Below, piece after piece: positions 13,476 to 21,315 of a stretch of 28,577 nt of DNA. Location of the stretch: positions 1 to 28,577 of IMG/VR virus record IMGVR_UViG_3300037133_000013, one strand, 5' to 3'. The position numbers were made by a program, and so were the translations under genes. The DNA is from a virus. Below the pieces are notes generated by a model that had not been told where the DNA came from, made no database searches, and was given only the letters and a program-made list of their open reading frames with translations. The number at the start of each line of letters is the position of its first letter. Within the stretch, counting starts at the first letter, position 1.

Positions 13476-13846
13476 TGCTTCGTCTCCTCAACGGTAATTA
13501 CCGGCGGATGCTTCTCTGCGCCAGCCTGCATCGCGCCTGGCATCGGCGGCGCCACGAGACCCTTATAGGCGGCCTGTTGTAGCGCCCACTGCTGCGCGAA
13601 TCTAGCCGCGGCATGCAGCAGATTGACTGCCGTAAGCCCTGAGATTGTCAGCACCCCTGTTGCGTGGTCGAAGCTGACCAAGATACCGACCGAACTCAGG
13701 AGTGCAATGGCCGCTCCCATGAACCGATTAAGCGCCTGGGTCTCAACCGTCAGCCAAGGAAAGAACTTGCTCTGCTTTAACCACTGCAGCGCGTAGGTGG
13801 AGATTAGTGCCAATGCGAACTGATCGCCTAGGGCGGTATCTTGCAT
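13472..13846 (-). CDS. Small membrane protein, candidate holin
   Basis: A 124-residue protein with one clear hydrophobic segment (about 42-60, MGAAIALLSSVGILVSF) and weaker ones at 12-22 and 66-82, then a hydrophilic Pro-rich tail. AAAGGAG stands five bases before ATG. Its place upstream of the endolysin, with a second small membrane protein next to it, suggests a role in forming the lysis pore, but the sequence matches no holin family I know. Confidence 0.55.
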   Translation of the reverse strand: MQDTALGDQFALALISTYALQWLKQSKFFPWLTVETQALNRFMGAAIALLSSVGILVSFDHATGVLTISGLTAVNLLHAAARFAQQWALQQAAYKGLVAPPMPGAMQAGAEKHPPVITVEETKQ

Positions 13847-13860
13847 AGAAGCTCCTTTCG

Positions 13861-14151
13861 TCAGTGGTGCATAGCCATGTTAAGTGCCCAGCCCAGGAAG
13901 CCGCCTATCAGCAAGAAGGCAGCTGCAAATCCTAACGTTCTGAATTGCCAAAGTTCCAGGGCAGTAACACGCTTGGTAAGGTCGGCTAACACACTGGTAC
14001 GCTCTACTAATACGCTAAGCTGCTTGTCGATTGCCGTTAGCAGCCTACCGTGATCCTTCAACGTAAGCGCTTGGTCTTCTTCTCTAAGCACCGTGAGCGC
14101 GGCAATTGATTCCGCCAACTTGTTGATTGATAGAACTTCTGCAGACTCCAT
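13861..14151 (-). CDS. Small coiled-coil protein with C-terminal membrane anchor, candidate holin or spanin-like
   Basis: A 96-residue protein. Residues about 1-65 form a Leu-rich heptad-like helix; residues about 70-90 are a transmembrane helix (GFAAAFLLIGGFLGWAL) with a short tail. I chose the ATG at 14151, which has AAAGGGACGG upstream, over the GTG at 14181. The anchored coiled coil resembles the small proteins that many tailed phages carry beside holins. The pair with the 124-residue membrane protein points to lysis; the exact role is not known. Confidence 0.6.
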   Translation of the reverse strand: MESAEVLSINKLAESIAALTVLREEDQALTLKDHGRLLTAIDKQLSVLVERTSVLADLTKRVTALELWQFRTLGFAAAFLLIGGFLGWALNMAMHH

Positions 14152-14216
14152 CTCACCGTCCCTTTGTATATATCCCGACACCGCTTAGCACATGGCGGCC
14201 TGCCTATTACTGGAAC

Positions 14217-15173
14217 CTAGCCGGGGTTGTGGCCGTAAAATGCTACGATGTTAGCTTGCAGAGCAGCATCCTCCGCGTCGGTAGTAACCGCTGCCGAAAT
14301 GCCGCCCTCGATGAAATTGATGGGTGAGTTTGACGCATCTCCGCCGGCACCTAAAGATAGGCCGCCCTCTAAATTCAGAACGGTATAACCTGGCGGCAAC
14401 GGACCGCTATAGAGCGTGACCAACTTACCCTGAGTGGCGTCACCTGACTTAAGCGTCATGGTCCCAGTAGTAGGGTCGTACTTGCCTAGGATGGTCAGAT
14501 ACTTCGCAGTTGGTGTCGGGCCGTATCCCCACACGCCGAGTTCAAGGTCAATTCCAGGCCATGGGCCGGTGCCGCTTCCTTCTACACCCATACCGCCAGT
14601 GCTCCACGCAAGGCCGAACATATAGCCCTTTGGACCACCTCTCTGCGGAGATTCTCCGTCATTGTAGCTACCGCAGCACCCAGACACTTCGCCACCCTCA
14701 GATGTGTCTTCGACGATCATATACATAGAGATTGCGACATTGCCGATAGGCAAGGTTCCGAGCGCAGAAAACCCTGGGTTGCAGCAGGCTCCCATGTAAT
14801 AGCCTTCGCCGGGGACGATTCTGGCCACGGTGATCGTGACTCCGCTAGGCGGTGTCGTCCAGCCTAGCGGCGCGGGTTTCCTTCCATACGCTCCATTAGG
14901 CACTAAGTTGTTTCCTAGTGCGGCGGTGCCCATCTGGTCATAAATTTCTGCAATGTCTGTCCCTGTAAGTTGGTAGAAACTTCCTACGTAGAAAGCTAGG
15001 GCCGGCCGCGCCAGATTATGCGCCGCAACACACGGTCCCCAGACGTCACACGGACCTTGATAGGCGACAATAGACATCGGGGTCACCGTTAACGCCGTAG
15101 GCGGCAATGGTTGGGCGCAACCCAGTGGCACGGCTAGAAGCGCGGCCGTAACGGCTAGTAGTGTGCGCCTCAT
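14217..15173 (-). CDS. Secreted GH54 alpha-L-arabinofuranosidase-like catalytic domain
   Basis: A 318-residue protein with a signal peptide (MRRTLLAVTAALLAVPLGCA). The rest resembles the catalytic domain of fungal GH54 arabinofuranosidase B: GPCDVWGPCVAAH (40-52), the adjacent Cys166-Cys167 pair (GH54 has a vicinal disulphide here), GPWPGIDLE with Glu211 at the nucleophile position, LGAGGDASN with Asp279 at the acid position, and INFIEGG (285-291). The arabinose-binding CBM42 of fungal enzymes is missing. It may remove arabinofuranose from host surface or environmental glycans. The ATG overlaps the upstream stop by four bases, within the fibre cluster, so a receptor-processing role fits (inference). 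Confidence 0.8.
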   Translation of the reverse strand: MRRTLLAVTAALLAVPLGCAQPLPPTALTVTPMSIVAYQGPCDVWGPCVAAHNLARPALAFYVGSFYQLTGTDIAEIYDQMGTAALGNNLVPNGAYGRKPAPLGWTTPPSGVTITVARIVPGEGYYMGACCNPGFSALGTLPIGNVAISMYMIVEDTSEGGEVSGCCGSYNDGESPQRGGPKGYMFGLAWSTGGMGVEGSGTGPWPGIDLELGVWGYGPTPTAKYLTILGKYDPTTGTMTLKSGDATQGKLVTLYSGPLPPGYTVLNLEGGLSLGAGGDASNSPINFIEGGISAAVTTDAEDAALQANIVAFYGHNPG

Positions 15174-15637
15174 CGTCTGGCCATCACCTTCAACTTGATT
15201 ATCGACGGTTTATCGACTGACGCCGTTGCGGCGTCGGAGGTGAGAACCGGCGCGATGGGTACCAGGGCCGCCGTAGCCGGCGCGCGGCTAACGATATAGG
15301 TGTAGCCGGAGGCTCCAGTCCAAGAGAGCGATGCGATTGGAAGCGTCGCGGTGATGACTACCGGGCCGGCCACGTTCGACGGCAAACTAACCTGATAGAC
15401 CGTCGCCGGTGATATGATTGCCCAAGACTGAACGACGTAGCACCAGTTGCCCACTCCAGGCGTATCAGCGTAGGTGGTGCCTGTGATCGACGCTGCCGTA
15501 TTATTGTTCGGGGCGGCGTTCAACGGCGTATAGACGCCGACAGCGGGGCATGTAGCTACTGTCGGGGTTGGTGGAACCTGTGCGTGACATCCGACGGCCA
15601 GAAGCGCAGTGGCTGCAACTGTGAATAGCTTGTTCAT
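15170..15637 (-). CDS. Secreted Ig/fibronectin-like protein
   Basis: A 155-residue protein with a signal peptide (MNKLFTVAATALLAVGCHAQ; Ala-Val-Gly-Cys could also act as a lipobox). The mature part is strand-rich and Thr/Ala/Val rich; the segment SWTGASGYTYIVSRAPA resembles a fibronectin type III strand pair. Two Cys residues near 34 and 67 might form a disulphide, in keeping with export. AAGGAGA precedes the ATG, which overlaps the previous stop. It is probably an adhesion or surface accessory of the fibre cluster; no precise function is visible. Confidence 0.6.
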   Translation of the reverse strand: MNKLFTVAATALLAVGCHAQVPPTPTVATCPAVGVYTPLNAAPNNNTAASITGTTYADTPGVGNWCYVVQSWAIISPATVYQVSLPSNVAGPVVITATLPIASLSWTGASGYTYIVSRAPATAALVPIAPVLTSDAATASVDKPSIIKLKVMARR

Positions 15638-16350
15638 GCTCTCATCTCCTTGCGTCTCGATCTTTCGTCAATCCAGCAGGGTCCTGATAAGTCGTCCAAG
15701 CTGGAACGAATGAAACCTGGAAAACCAAAAACTGGAGTTACCCAACTGATCGTAACGGTGCCGTCTATTCCCTGCCCACCGTTGGTGCCCCTGCCCCCAT
15801 TTGCACTACCGCCGTCACCACCGACGCCAAGTGTTATGGTCCACGTCGCTCCGGGAACGCTCGATACGGCGCCGGTTCCATAGTCGCCGTTGCTTCCTGT
15901 ATTCGCCGTCGCTGCGCCAAACCAACCACTGCCTCCACTGCCGCCACTGGAGCCCCCGTACGTTGTGAACGTCAAACCGATTCCTATATTCGATCCATGC
16001 TGACTCCCATTGGAATCTACCGAGCCGCACCCTATACTTGACCCGCCGCCAGACGCACCACCGCCGCCGCCGCCGCGGACCTCTAGGCTCAATCCACTAC
16101 TAGTTATCGTCGTGGTGAACCCGTAGCCTCCATTTGAGCCGTCTACCGATATTTCACAGTCGCCGCCCCCGCCCCCTCCGCCGCCAGCACCGTTCATTGT
16201 CACCGTAACCGAGGTTACTCCGGCAGGAACCACCCAATATTGGGTGTAACCGGCCCCCGATGTGAAGGTGCAGGGGCTAACTGTGCATAAAGCGAATGAC
16301 TTCGTCGTGAAGCACAGCGCGATTGTTAGCAGAAAAATTGCTCTACGCAT
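15634..16350 (-). CDS. Secreted glycine-rich adhesin-like protein
   Basis: A 238-residue protein from the ATG at 16350 (GGAGG seven bases upstream, TGATG overlap with the fibre stop); a GTG 21 bases earlier would mask the signal peptide MRRAIFLLTIALCF..SFA. The mature part starts with WVVPAGVTSVTVTMNGAGG, the motif of phage glycine-rich tail domains, followed by three Gly-rich blocks with runs up to eight Gly. Such poly-Gly regions build the receptor-binding tip of T-even gp38 adhesins. It lies directly after the large fibre and so may be its tip or helper. The last 25 residues are charged and unlike the rest. Confidence 0.75.
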   Translation of the reverse strand: MRRAIFLLTIALCFTTKSFALCTVSPCTFTSGAGYTQYWVVPAGVTSVTVTMNGAGGGGGGGGDCEISVDGSNGGYGFTTTITSSGLSLEVRGGGGGGASGGGSSIGCGSVDSNGSQHGSNIGIGLTFTTYGGSSGGSGGSGWFGAATANTGSNGDYGTGAVSSVPGATWTITLGVGGDGGSANGGRGTNGGQGIDGTVTISWVTPVFGFPGFIRSSLDDLSGPCWIDERSRRKEMRA

Positions 16351-19307
16351 CAGTTCGCCTCCGCCGTCCACGGCTTGTGCGGCCAGGTGATTGTGACCAT
16401 CTGGAGGTTGCTGGTTCCATTTCCTAAATCTCCCTGCGCGCTTATCTGAAAGTTGATAATACTACCAGCCGAACACCCCGACATCGTAGTTGAATTTAGC
16501 TGCAACGTCTGCGTATACGGAGTATTGGCTGTGCTGCCCGTAGTTGTGGTAGAGAACGTCTGAGCCGCAAGCCAACTAGGATCGTCGGTGGTCGAAGAAC
16601 ACGCGCCTTGAATCGAGTAGATGATCGGTTGTCCTGAAGATGAAGTTGCTTGTGTAAAGTTCACACGCACGTATGGATACTGGGATGTATCCCAATCTCC
16701 GGGAACCTCGTCTTGGAACTGTGCGGAACCTCCGCTGGCCCCATTGAATTGCAGGTAACCTGTTTGTACGTTGCTACCAGTACGACACACCGCGGTGGGG
16801 TTTGTATAACCAGAGAGAAGCGTAAGTCCGTTGCCGGCCGTTCCATTGTTGCAGTTCGCCGGCACTATCTTCTCTGGCAGCCACGCATCTGGAGGTGAAC
16901 CACTGAGCTGTGAGTAAGCGACTTGGGCGCAAGTTGGCGCGGTACCATTGGCGATGGCATCGACATACTGCCCTGACGTACACGTGCCTGGGCCGGGCCA
17001 AGATGACGACGTTGGTATGGTTGGTGGGCCGGTGAGCAGTGAGTATGGAATGCTTCCGGTGCTTAGAGTACCAACTCCCGTGATCCCTGTGTACGAGCCG
17101 CTGATCCTTCCGGAAGCCACAGTTCCACTCGAAAGGTTATTGGCATTACTGGCGTAAGTTTGGGCGTTAGACTGAGCCGTAGCTGCGGAGCCGCTAGCAT
17201 CATAGGCCGTTGATGCTGTGAACGCCGCGGAGCCGAACACGCCGCCAGATACGGTGGTGAGGCTCGATAGAGTCGTAACACTCGACGTCACGAATGATGA
17301 TGCCTTGTAGCCGCTGTCTAGTATCGTTGTGCAGCCGGTGTTGCCGCAAGATGCGAAGTCGTTCACCGTGGAACTGCTGCCGCCTGGGCCGGTAACGGGG
17401 TTGGTCAGCGCGTTCTGCTTTCCGTTCCAATTACTTTGATCCGTCGTCGTCGGCATGTAATAACCTGCCGCGGCCGAGGCAGTGATGGATGTGGAACCAG
17501 ATCCGGAAAGAATGCCACCCAGTGTGATGGTCTGATTGCCGGTGAGGTACGTCGTGGTGCTAAGTGCGAAGGTGCCTGCGGCCGTCATCGTCACGAATGG
17601 CGTACCCGTTGACCAGACCGGGTAGTTCAAAGCAGCCCAGGTCCCTAGCGTCGGAGGACCGCTGAGTTGAGAGTAGGCTATGGTTGCGCAGTTAGGCGCA
17701 GACCCGTTTGTTAAGCCGTTTACATACTGACTTCCAGAGCACGATCCGGCGTTAGGCCAGCTAGATGACGTCGGCACGGTCGGAGTACCGGTAAGCTGGC
17801 TATACGGCAGTGAGAGACCTGACAACGTATTCAGCGTCGAGTTACTAGAGGCGCTAATGTTGCCGACGGTAAGGCTCGAGGCCGCAACGTTAGCCAGTGT
17901 ACCAGAGGCATTGGTGAGTATGTAATTATTGGTGCCGCTTGCGATGGTGGTGGTGCCTACCGTGATGGACCCGGCCGATGCCGAGATCGTGCACGTCCCG
18001 CCCAGGGCGCAGGTCTGCCCGTTGACGGTCGTCGACGTAGCCGGCGTGCCGGTGAGCTGGCTGTATGCGATGGAAAGACCGGATATAGCCAGGTTGCCCA
18101 GCGTTCCGGCGTTGTTAGAAAGCAGGTAACCAGACGTGCCGCTGGCTACGCTCGTTACCCCGACACTGACGGTGCCGGCCGACGCCGTGATGGTGCAGGT
18201 TCCGCCTAGAGCACAGGTCTGCCCATTGACGGTCGTTGACGTAGCCGGCGCGCCGGTGAGCTGCGAGTATGGCAGCGACAACGCCGAGAGCGTCGTCAAC
18301 GTCGAGTTGCTCGATGCCGTCACGTTGGCCGCGGTGCCGGTGGTACTCTGGTTCCACGTCGGAACTGAACCCCCAAGCTGTGCGTACTGCACCACCGCAC
18401 AGGTGATTCCACTGGTGGTCGTGCCGGTACCGTACTGCCCAGACGTGCAGCTGCCGGTCGCGGCAGGTGAGTAGCCGATCGTACCCTGCTTACCGTTCAG
18501 TTGCGTCTGAATGGACGACGTGGCGTCCAGGTAACTCATCGTCGTCGGCGTTACGCCGTCGATGGTGATCCCGGTCAAGGTTGCAGGCACGTCGGCATTT
18601 ACCAGGTATCTAAATCCTGGGGTCGTGGCTGAACCCGTAGCTGGGCCGGCGAGGAACTGATTAGCCAGTTGGTTGTTAATACTAAAGACCTGCGAACCAG
18701 AGGCACTGAGTGTCGACGGCGTGGCCGTCATGAACGACGGAACCGTCCAGGCGATACTGCCGACGCCGCTGCTAGCACCAGTGAAGGTGCATGTCGTAGT
18801 GGTGCAACTTACGCCAGAACCAGAGAAGGTAAAGGCTCCAGCGGTTCCGTTGATCTGCGTCACGCCAGACGAGGTACTGGTAACCCAACCGGTGGGCGTG
18901 CAAACGTACTGTGCACTGTGCGTGGTGTCCGTATAGGGCCGTCCCAGCGGGTAGAAGTCCAGCGTGACGCCGGTGTTGCTAGCCGTAGCGTTAGCCGTCA
19001 GAGTCACCTGCACCGATACTGTGTTCACCGCACTTACTGTGGTACTGGACGGTATGCCGGTCCCAGTCACTAGTAACCCTGGCACTAGGCCCGCCACGCT
19101 AGCCACCGCCACATTAGGACTGCTTAGCACCGTGGTGCCAGTAGTGACGTACGGGCATGTCGCGCTCGACGGTACACCAGCGCCGGTAGCTTGATACCAA
19201 TTAACTTGCGTCACCGGGTTAACCTGCGACGCTTGGCCATAAGCAAACGTCGCAGTAAACAGGGGCAGTGCTAAACTAAACAGAGTAAAAATATGCCGCA
19301 TAGACAT
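16350..19307 (-). CDS. Large repetitive tail-fibre-like protein with signal peptide
   Basis: A 985-residue, Ser/Thr/Gly-rich protein. The N-terminus is a clear signal peptide (to about residue 26, YGQA), which is odd for a phage fibre. The body holds repeats typical of trimeric fibres: (I/L)(A/P)YSQLTG-TP modules, two 68-residue units sharing TTVNGQTCALGGTCTI (DNA copies 204 bp apart, around 18010-18060 and 18214-18264), and two SSWP..G.C.(S)GQYV units. The C-terminal 150 residues are non-repetitive and could be the binding head. GGGGGA precedes ATG 19307; ATG 19301 is possible. It overlaps the upstream gene by 32 bases. Confidence 0.8.
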   Translation of the reverse strand: MSMRHIFTLFSLALPLFTATFAYGQASQVNPVTQVNWYQATGAGVPSSATCPYVTTGTTVLSSPNVAVASVAGLVPGLLVTGTGIPSSTTVSAVNTVSVQVTLTANATASNTGVTLDFYPLGRPYTDTTHSAQYVCTPTGWVTSTSSGVTQINGTAGAFTFSGSGVSCTTTTCTFTGASSGVGSIAWTVPSFMTATPSTLSASGSQVFSINNQLANQFLAGPATGSATTPGFRYLVNADVPATLTGITIDGVTPTTMSYLDATSSIQTQLNGKQGTIGYSPAATGSCTSGQYGTGTTTSGITCAVVQYAQLGGSVPTWNQSTTGTAANVTASSNSTLTTLSALSLPYSQLTGAPATSTTVNGQTCALGGTCTITASAGTVSVGVTSVASGTSGYLLSNNAGTLGNLAISGLSIAYSQLTGTPATSTTVNGQTCALGGTCTISASAGSITVGTTTIASGTNNYILTNASGTLANVAASSLTVGNISASSNSTLNTLSGLSLPYSQLTGTPTVPTSSSWPNAGSCSGSQYVNGLTNGSAPNCATIAYSQLSGPPTLGTWAALNYPVWSTGTPFVTMTAAGTFALSTTTYLTGNQTITLGGILSGSGSTSITASAAAGYYMPTTTDQSNWNGKQNALTNPVTGPGGSSSTVNDFASCGNTGCTTILDSGYKASSFVTSSVTTLSSLTTVSGGVFGSAAFTASTAYDASGSAATAQSNAQTYASNANNLSSGTVASGRISGSYTGITGVGTLSTGSIPYSLLTGPPTIPTSSSWPGPGTCTSGQYVDAIANGTAPTCAQVAYSQLSGSPPDAWLPEKIVPANCNNGTAGNGLTLLSGYTNPTAVCRTGSNVQTGYLQFNGASGGSAQFQDEVPGDWDTSQYPYVRVNFTQATSSSGQPIIYSIQGACSSTTDDPSWLAAQTFSTTTTGSTANTPYTQTLQLNSTTMSGCSAGSIINFQISAQGDLGNGTSNLQMVTITWPHKPWTAEAN

Positions 19308-19674
19308 TGTCCCCCAAGTTCGTTGGCGTGGCGAGCGTGACCAGGTTGCCAGTTACGCTGTAGTCTACGCCGTAGCGCAATAACAATCCGTTGACGGTAA
19401 ACTGCAGCATGACGGCTGGTGTCGGCACGTGGCTCAGCGTGTAGACCGTCCCCGGCACCGCACCGGTCGGTGTCTCAGCTGTGGATGGCGGCAGCACGAA
19501 GTTACCGGCGTTGCCGGCCGTGAGTACGCCCACGCTCAGGGCCGGTACCGTTATCTCACCGCCGAAGATCAGGTCTAGTCGGTTCCAGTTATAGTTCGTC
19601 GGAACCTGCCAGTTGGCTTGGTCGAAGGCTGCGATCTGCAGGCCGATATTCGGTGTTGTGGTCTCGCTCGGCAC
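19276..19674 (-). CDS. Short tail-fibre-associated protein
   Basis: A 132-residue protein with no signal peptide. It begins with a hydrophilic segment (SETTTPNIGLQIAAFDQANW) like the N-termini of phage fibre connectors, then a strand-rich domain ending in VYAAYFYSV. The GTG start at 19674 lies five bases after the previous stop. Its position between two fibre genes suggests a fibre adaptor or chaperone. I cannot name a family. Confidence 0.6.
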   Translation of the reverse strand: MPSETTTPNIGLQIAAFDQANWQVPTNYNWNRLDLIFGGEITVPALSVGVLTAGNAGNFVLPPSTAETPTGAVPGTVYTLSHVPTPAVMLQFTVNGLLLRYGVDYSVTGNLVTLATPTNLGDNVYAAYFYSV

Positions 19675-19678
19675 GGTA

Positions 19679-20674
19679 TTAGTACCCCCACTCTGTCCAA
19701 GCCACCAAGGTCAGTGGATTAGTGTCTGTTCCCACGTCAGTCTGTACCTCGTAGTACCAACCGGGCGGAACGATGAACGTCACTCCGGCGTAGCCGGGGC
19801 CGTTGGTGACTGAGTTAGCTGCCACCGGGTTAGATGCTGAGCCTGATCCGATGTACGCCACCGCACTAGCGTTGTGCCCGACGCCCAAATTCAGACTGCC
19901 GTATACGCTCACCGTTCGTGGCGTCGCGTCGGTATTCTGATACTGCGTGCCGAAGGCCCTCGACCCAGTAACGAAGCTCGGTGTCACGCCCGAGATGCCA
20001 GGAGCCGGTACGTAGCTCGTGCCATTGCCGGTGAGCACCTTGCCACTCGGTGCTGCTCCGGCCACGGTCAGCGTCAGAGCATTGACGGCCGACCCGGTTA
20101 GACCATTGACTGAGACAGCCGGACCAACGGCGTCCAGGTTACCGGCGGCGTCAGCTTTGAACAGTTGACAACTTAGTACGCCTGCCGCTGAGTCGGGCTG
20201 TGCGCCGCCATTGACGTTGCCCGGAAAAGTTACCACGCGGCTGCCGGTGCCGTCCTGCACCCAGATGAGACCGACGATTTGCCCCGGTGTCTGGCCGCTG
20301 ATAGTGAAAGCTGTACTGGCGCCAGAGAGTGTGACTTGAAAACCACCGTACTTCGCGGCGTTGAACACCGGTGTGGAGGTCCACGGCACACTTTGCAAAC
20401 CGATCGGTACGTCGGCCGTGGTGAGTAGGTTCGCCATCACAGCGGTGAGCGTAGCCAAGTTCGAGTCTAACGTCGTGAAGCCCTTGGTGGCCATCATCTG
20501 CATCAAGGCGTACACACCACCAGCGACTTGATAAAGCGTCTTATTGGCAGAAGGACTGGGCCAGAGGGCATCCACACCAGCGCCGCCGGTGCGTGTAGCA
20601 TCCACTAAGTACGCAGAATCACTTTCCTGGTTAGCTTGCGACGGGTTGAACGGGAGGAAGTTTGTAGAACCCAT
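19679..20674 (-). CDS. Tail fibre protein
   Basis: A 331-residue fibre. The N-terminus (LPFNPSQANQESDSAY, then RTGGAGVDALWPSP and NKTLYQ) is the type that many phages use to attach a fibre to the baseplate. The C-terminal 90 residues (TQYQNTDATPRTVSV ... VTFIVPPGWYYEV ... WTEWGY) match a common fibre head domain. The middle is Gly/Ser/Val rich. The ATG directly follows the upstream TAA. It probably acts in host attachment. Confidence 0.85.
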   Translation of the reverse strand: MGSTNFLPFNPSQANQESDSAYLVDATRTGGAGVDALWPSPSANKTLYQVAGGVYALMQMMATKGFTTLDSNLATLTAVMANLLTTADVPIGLQSVPWTSTPVFNAAKYGGFQVTLSGASTAFTISGQTPGQIVGLIWVQDGTGSRVVTFPGNVNGGAQPDSAAGVLSCQLFKADAAGNLDAVGPAVSVNGLTGSAVNALTLTVAGAAPSGKVLTGNGTSYVPAPGISGVTPSFVTGSRAFGTQYQNTDATPRTVSVYGSLNLGVGHNASAVAYIGSGSASNPVAANSVTNGPGYAGVTFIVPPGWYYEVQTDVGTDTNPLTLVAWTEWGY

Positions 20675-21313
20675 TTAGATCGCCCACTTTCCTACGTCGA
20701 AGCCGGCGACGTATGCATTGTTGAGATCGAAACCAAAGGCCGGAAGCTCTGGGAAGGCGTACGTATACTCAACGCCCTCAGGACGTGGAACGATGTAGCC
20801 GTTGGTGACGAGGTCCTGGATTATGGAGGTGAAGCTGCCACTGAGCAGGATGGTCGCCGTCATGTTCTGATTGTCGGCGATGATAATACCGCCAGCCGGA
20901 AACAGGTATTTCCAGATGAAGTAGAGACTGGTAATCGTGCCATCCCACTGATTCTGCGCGATCTTAGCCTTGATGTAGATTCGGTAGGTGTCATCATCCA
21001 GAACCGGGCTGACCCCGTTAGACGGCTGAAAACCTACCGTCCGCGAGGCACCGGCGATAGCGCCCAGTGCGTCTAGTTGCGGCCCAACGGCTGAGTCAAG
21101 ATCGAAAGCTGTGTCGAAATTTACCAAGCACTGTGAGACATCGTCAAACTTCTTCAGCAAGACGTAGAGGAGCGCATTCAGCTTTGGGCTACTCGGAGCC
21201 TGGTACTGACTCGTCAGCAGCTGCTGGTAGTAGCCGATGGGCAGGGTCTCGATGGGCTCGTTACCGTAGCCGCCCTGCCCGTAGCCGCTTGTTCCGTATC
21301 CTGGGTTCGGCAT
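20675..21313 (-). CDS. DUF2612 baseplate protein (P2 gpI-like position)
   Basis: A 212-residue protein with the DUF2612 pattern: a YYxxLLTSQY segment, FDLDSAVGPQLDALGAIAG (about 69-87), DDDTYRIYIKAKIAQNQWDGT, and a C-terminal half with FDVGKWAI. DUF2612 proteins sit next to baseplate J genes in contractile phages and join baseplate to fibres, as P2 gpI does. The Gly/Tyr-rich first 20 residues are low in complexity. The start follows two bases after the J gene's stop. Confidence 0.85.
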   Translation of the reverse strand: MPNPGYGTSGYGQGGYGNEPIETLPIGYYQQLLTSQYQAPSSPKLNALLYVLLKKFDDVSQCLVNFDTAFDLDSAVGPQLDALGAIAGASRTVGFQPSNGVSPVLDDDTYRIYIKAKIAQNQWDGTITSLYFIWKYLFPAGGIIIADNQNMTATILLSGSFTSIIQDLVTNGYIVPRPEGVEYTYAFPELPAFGFDLNNAYVAGFDVGKWAI

Positions 21314-21315
21314 CG

